A DNA stretch of 9,609 nucleotides from Propionivibrio sp. GTDB lineage: Bacteria; Pseudomonadota; Gammaproteobacteria; Burkholderiales; Rhodocyclaceae. Shown one piece after another: positions 6,243-9,609 of this stretch. Where the stretch lies: assembly GCA_003249625.1 (NCBI GenBank), contig QKII01000336.1, positions 1 to 9,609 of the forward strand, given 5' to 3'. Position numbers and translations under genes: made by a program. The notes beneath the pieces were generated by a model. That model was not told where the DNA came from, did no database searches, and saw only the letters and a list, made by a program, of their open reading frames with translations. The number at the start of each line of letters is the position of its first letter. Positions within the stretch are counted from its first letter, which is position 1.

Positions 6243-6383
6243 GGCGAAACTCTCCCTCGAAACACTCGAACTTTATCGCACTGAGTTCAATGGACTCTGT
6301 GAACTATTCCCCTTTTCTTGCTTCAACACTGCCACATTTTTCTCTGGGCAATGCCAAGTTATCGCGCTCGTCTTGTGTTTCTT
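6243..6383 (-). promoter_or_regulatory. intergenic region with GAACT/AGTTC repeats upstream of the fimV-like gene
   Basis: These 141 bp separate pqiC from the fimV-like gene and probably carry the promoter of the latter. Three copies of one 5-base element alternate in orientation: GAACT at 6268-6272, AGTTC at 6284-6288 and GAACT at 6301-6305. The last two extend to a 6-bp inverted repeat (AGTTCA/TGAACT, 6284-6289 and 6300-6305). No convincing -35/-10 pair and no T-run terminator for pqiC were found. The + strand shows a pyrimidine-rich stretch around 6306-6350. Confidence 0.35.
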
Positions 6384-6977
6384 CTATCTGCCTTTCGGCA
6401 TAGTTACAACACCTTTCGCCAGCGCAACACCCATTCGAGCCAGCGCGCGACGCAGGGCGGTGACCACGGCTTCGTGACCACTCCCCGGTATTGGCTCATC
6501 GATCGTCGCACGGCCGAGTGCCGCCACATCGCCCGAGACGGGGCGAATCGACCAGGCCGCTTCAAGCTGGATACTCTCCCCGGCCACCGCGTCGATTCGC
6601 TCGATCGTCACCTGAACACGCAAATCCGGTTTTGCACCGGCAAAATCGTCACGCAGCCAGATATCCGGGCTACCGAGCAGACGTCGCAGGTCCCGCGCGA
6701 CGACACGGGGCACTTCGCTTTTGAGTGGGGCCGCCCAGCGGTCGAACTCACTGATTACGACCTCGTTTGCCGATTTCGCAAGCACGATCTGTGGCCGATC
6801 CCACAACTCGGGGATACGCACCGAGACGAGTTCGATGCGCCGAAACTGCGCGTTCGTTGCAATGGAATCGTCAGTCACCGACTCGGAGCCGAGGGTGTAG
6901 AGGCGTGACGGCGGCGTAGTGCCACAGCCAGCGAGCAGAATGGAGCCGAGCATCATTGCCGGTAGAACCTTCTTCAT
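6384..6977 (-). CDS. pqiC: PqiC-like outer membrane lipoprotein of the MCE lipid transport system
   Basis: This is a 197-residue lipoprotein of the ABC-type transport auxiliary/PqiC (DUF330-like) family. The signal MKKVLPAMMLGSILLAGC has the lipobox LAGC with the acylated Cys at residue 18, then GTTPPSRLYTLGS, typical of the family. The domain that follows includes IELVSVRIPELWDRPQIVLA and EVVISEFDRWAAPLKSEVPR, which fit PqiC/YmbA. In E. coli, PqiC is an outer-membrane lipoprotein that docks the tunnel formed by PqiB. The ATG lies only 3 bases after the pqiB stop, and its ribosome site (GGAGG, 6986-6990) is inside the end of pqiB, so translation is tightly coupled to pqiB. It is the last gene of pqiABC; the next gene in the same direction, fimV-like, begins 141 bp later. 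Confidence 0.9.
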   Translation of the reverse strand: MKKVLPAMMLGSILLAGCGTTPPSRLYTLGSESVTDDSIATNAQFRRIELVSVRIPELWDRPQIVLAKSANEVVISEFDRWAAPLKSEVPRVVARDLRRLLGSPDIWLRDDFAGAKPDLRVQVTIERIDAVAGESIQLEAAWSIRPVSGDVAALGRATIDEPIPGSGHEAVVTALRRALARMGVALAKGVVTMPKGR

Positions 6978-6980
6978 GAA

Positions 6981-8537
6981 TCATTCCTCCCTGGCCTTGC
7001 CCCGGATCAGGGACTCGGGATAGCGTGACTGGTATTCAAGGACAGCACGCGCCTCTGCCGCGGCTCGCGACACTTCGCGCAGTGTGTCGCGCAGATCCTG
7101 CTGCAGCATGGAATCGTCGGCCAGTTGCCGTTCAACGCTCTTAAGCGTGCCGTCAAGCGACTTGATCGCGTCGCGCACGTCCTCGGATATCTTGTCCAGC
7201 GGCAAGGCATCGAGCTTCTTGACGAGATCGCCAACCACCAGAATCAGATCGGCGGCCTGTTGCTCGAATTTTACCAGCGAGCCCGGAATCGTAGGCAGAA
7301 TCGGTGGATTGCTGTCCCAGGCCACAGCCGCACGCGGCGCGTCCTTGAAGTAGTCGAGCGAAATCAGCAATTGCCCGGAAACAAGACTGCCAGTGCGCAA
7401 TTGCCCGCGCAGGCCGCCGCCCACGAGAATATCCAGCCCTTCGCGGACGGACTTCACCGTTTTCCCCTTGCGGATGTTGATCTTGCCCAGGCGGTTGGGA
7501 TACAGCTCCATGTCGACGGCCATCTTGATGATGCCGTTTTTGCTGTCGATTTCACCACCAAGATTCGTCACCTTGCCGACCTCGAAGCCACGGAAATCGA
7601 CCGGCGCGCCGACGGCCAGGCCACGGATCGACTCGTCGAAGAGCATGCGCACCTGGATCACCTCGGTATCCTCGACCGCCATCGCCTGCGCCTTGCGCTC
7701 GAACAGCCGGAAAACCGCGTCGGCACCGACCGGCTGTGCCGCCGCGGCGTCGCCGCGCGTCTCGAAGGCGATGCCGCCCGACAGCAGGGCGTTGAACGAC
7801 TGCGTATCGACACGGACACCTCCTGCGCTGAGCTCGACGTCGATGCCGCTCGCCTCCCAAAAGCGGGTCTCCGAATTAACGAACTTGTCGTATGGCGCCC
7901 GGACGAAGACCTGAATATTGACGCCCTTCCCTTCCCGGTCCATCGCGTAGCTGACGACCTGCCCGACGGCCACCCGGCGGTAGTAGATCTGCGTTCCCGT
8001 ATCGAGCGACCCGAGCTGGCTTGCGCGCAGCAGGTAATGACTGCCCGGCTCGGTAAAGGCCACGATCGGCGCGCGATCGAGCCCCTGAAACTCGCGCTTT
8101 TCAACATCCGACTTGCCGACGTCCATGCCGATGAAAGCGCCGGAAAAAAGCGTTCCCAGCCCCTCGATGTTGGTCCCGCTGACGCGTGGACGCTCGACCC
8201 AGAAACGCGCATCCTCGACCAGCAGCGACTCCGCCGACTTGGCCATGCGGATCACGACTCGAACGTTCTGCAGGTCACTGGAAAGTTCCACCCGCTCGAC
8301 TGTGCCGATCTCAACGTTCTTGAGACGAACCTTGGTCTTACCCGGCTCGATCCCGTCGGCGGTCCTGAACGTTATCTCGATGTCGGGCCCACGCTGCATC
8401 GCCGTGCGCATTACCAACCCGACGCCAACCAGGAGAGCGATCAGCGGTACCAGCCAAACCAGCGACCAGCGGGTTTTCCGCCGCTCGACAAGGGCCGCCG
8501 GAATTTCGTCCGGCGGGATCTCGGAAAAATCAACCAC
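6981..8537 (-). CDS. pqiB: PqiB-like MCE-domain intermembrane transport protein
   Basis: This is a 518-residue protein (E. coli PqiB has about 546). The start is GTG at 8537 with GAGGAG (8544-8549) 6 nt upstream; it overlaps the pqiA stop by 8 bases. The open frame goes on to 8714 but there it is only a shadow of pqiA, and the next Met would cut off the membrane anchor. A cytoplasmic N-terminus (VDFSEIPPDEIPAALVERRK) is followed by one membrane helix (about 24-43). Three MCE repeats come next: about 50-142 (ITFRTADGIEPGKTKVRLKN), about 158-262 (GSLDTGTQIYYRRVAVGQV) and about 292-397 (ESIRGLAVGAPVDFRGFEVG). A long helical C-terminus (about 418-505) follows. In E. coli, PqiB forms a hexameric stacked-ring tube with a helical needle that bridges the periplasm for lipid transport. 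Its layout here is complete. Confidence 0.93.
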   Translation of the reverse strand: MVDFSEIPPDEIPAALVERRKTRWSLVWLVPLIALLVGVGLVMRTAMQRGPDIEITFRTADGIEPGKTKVRLKNVEIGTVERVELSSDLQNVRVVIRMAKSAESLLVEDARFWVERPRVSGTNIEGLGTLFSGAFIGMDVGKSDVEKREFQGLDRAPIVAFTEPGSHYLLRASQLGSLDTGTQIYYRRVAVGQVVSYAMDREGKGVNIQVFVRAPYDKFVNSETRFWEASGIDVELSAGGVRVDTQSFNALLSGGIAFETRGDAAAAQPVGADAVFRLFERKAQAMAVEDTEVIQVRMLFDESIRGLAVGAPVDFRGFEVGKVTNLGGEIDSKNGIIKMAVDMELYPNRLGKINIRKGKTVKSVREGLDILVGGGLRGQLRTGSLVSGQLLISLDYFKDAPRAAVAWDSNPPILPTIPGSLVKFEQQAADLILVVGDLVKKLDALPLDKISEDVRDAIKSLDGTLKSVERQLADDSMLQQDLRDTLREVSRAAAEARAVLEYQSRYPESLIRGKAREE

Positions 8538-9609
8538 GTATCTCTCCTCTTGAATGACGTTGTTCCAGCGGATCCCACAACAGCCGGGGATCGAAGGACA
8601 TCGCGGCGAACATCGTGATGACCACCACCGCGGCGAAGGCGATGGCACCAGGACCGGGGTCGATCGACGCCAGCGACGAAAACTGCACCAGTTGCGCCAG
8701 GAGCGCCACGACAAAGATATCGAGCATCGACCATTTGCCGACGAATTCGACCATCCGGAATAACCGCGTGCGCTGCAGCGGCTCCCAGCGCATCCGCCGC
8801 TGCGCCGAATAGGTGAGAAACGTCAGCGCCAGCAGCTTGGCGAGCGGCACGAAGATGCTCGCCGTAAAGATGACGATTGCCAGGTCGTAGGCGCCGTCGT
8901 GCCAGAAATAGGTGACGCCGCTCATGATCGTGTCGGCCTGCACGCCGAACAGCGAGCGTGTGACGGTGATCGGCAGGAGATTCGCCGGAATCAGCAGGAT
9001 GTAGCCGGCGATCAGCAGTGCCCATGTCCGCACGAGGCTATCCGCCTTGCGCCGGTGCAAGGCGGCACCGCACCGTGGACAGTGCTTGCGTTGCGTATCG
9101 TCTTCGCCCGGCCAGTGGCTGAGCAGCCCGCAAGCCGGGCAGCAGACCAATCCGCGCGACAAGGCGGACAAACGCCGTTGTCCAGCAGTTCGATCGCGAG
9201 ATGCGACCGGCGGAATATCCTTTTGCAACAGATCCGCGTAACACGCCCAGACGGAATGCAGATCGTAGGAGGTCGCCGACAAGACCGAGGCCAGCATCAA
9301 CGCGAGAAACGCCCAGAGTCCGTAGCCCGGCGACACCTCCGCAAGGTGCGACAGCTTCACCATGGCCACGATGATGGCCAGCATGAACACATCGAACATC
9401 AGCCAATGAGATGCCACTGCCATAAGCCTCATCAGCCGGGTGAAATGCGGAACGACACGCCCGAAGCGCAGCGGCAGAAGGATGCCAACCTGCAGCAGGA
9501 ACAGTAACGTCGGCGCAACGATCAGCACGCCGACGACCAGCGCCGCCACGCCCGACTGCCCGGCCCGCGACAAGGCAAGCGCGCCGGAGATCAGGGACGT
9601 CTCGGTGTG
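8530..9609 (-). CDS. pqiA: PqiA-like inner membrane protein, 3' part (partial)
   Basis: The frame is open to the window edge, giving the last 359 residues; the start lies beyond base 9609 (the TTG at 9573 is within the open frame and is not taken as the start). Full-length PqiA has about 417 residues and two related halves. Seen here are the membrane helices of the first half and a linker. A CxxC...CxxC zinc ribbon follows at visible residues 157/160 and 177/180, in CPACGLLSHW and HCPRCGAALHRR. The second membrane half (IAGYILLIPANLLPITVTRSLFG onward) comes after it. It ends with the characteristic SFDPRLLWDP segment. PqiA is an integral inner-membrane partner that is thought to feed PqiB with lipid. 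The name paraquat-inducible comes from SoxRS control in enterobacteria; nothing in this window shows such control here. The stop codon overlaps the GTG start of pqiB. Confidence 0.93.
   Translation of the reverse strand, partial: HTETSLISGALALSRAGQSGVAALVVGVLIVAPTLLFLLQVGILLPLRFGRVVPHFTRLMRLMAVASHWLMFDVFMLAIIVAMVKLSHLAEVSPGYGLWAFLALMLASVLSATSYDLHSVWACYADLLQKDIPPVASRDRTAGQRRLSALSRGLVCCPACGLLSHWPGEDDTQRKHCPRCGAALHRRKADSLVRTWALLIAGYILLIPANLLPITVTRSLFGVQADTIMSGVTYFWHDGAYDLAIVIFTASIFVPLAKLLALTFLTYSAQRRMRWEPLQRTRLFRMVEFVGKWSMLDIFVVALLAQLVQFSSLASIDPGPGAIAFAAVVVITMFAAMSFDPRLLWDPLEQRHSRGEIRG

Noticed and set aside
7125..8618. Long open frame (497 codons) on the + strand
   Set aside because: It is antisense to pqiB, which has a full MCE layout. 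The frame is a by-product of GC-rich codon use, and its product has no domain pattern.
8899..9507. Open frame of 202 codons on the + strand opposite pqiA
   Set aside because: It is the reverse-strand shadow of the membrane protein gene; the product is rich in Gln, Arg and His with no fold signal.

Overview
The window looks like an ordinary GC-rich chromosomal segment of a betaproteobacterium. Rhodocyclales-like is my best guess, and it rests only on the gene set: a FimV/HubP-type protein, PqiABC, YdbH-YnbE-YdbL and a small Arg-rich protein. No mobile element, CRISPR array, tRNA or rRNA is visible. I recognise eight of the nine larger genes by family. One small gene is hypothetical.

Layout. 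Positions 1-1554 (+): the 3' end of a ydbH-like AsmA-family gene, then a ynbE-like lipoprotein gene and a ydbL-like periplasmic protein gene, in the order known from E. coli. Positions 1572-3051 (-): azoR (FMN-dependent NADH-azoreductase/quinone reductase) followed by a pirin gene with a 13-nt gap, converging on ydbL. Positions 3146-4039 (+): a LysR-type regulator gene divergent from azoR. A perfect 8-bp inverted repeat sits over its start codon. Positions 4229-4468 (+): a 79-aa hypothetical gene with several symmetric elements in its leader. Positions 4533-6242 (-): a compact FimV-like protein gene. Positions 6384-9609 (-): pqiC, pqiB and the 3' part of pqiA, in a tightly packed operon whose 5' end lies beyond the window.

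Function. Two separate intermembrane (inner to outer membrane) lipid-transport systems bracket the window. One is the AsmA-like YdbH with YnbE and YdbL; the other is the MCE-type PqiABC. The FimV-like protein also spans the periplasm/inner membrane and has a peptidoglycan-binding (LysM-like) region. Cell-envelope maintenance is therefore the main theme. The azoR-pirin pair with its LysR regulator looks like a separate redox/electrophile-response module.

I do not see convincing evidence of an undescribed system. The items most worth a second look are the 79-aa protein and its leader, the palindrome over the LysR start codon, and the FimV-like gene located next to pqiABC.
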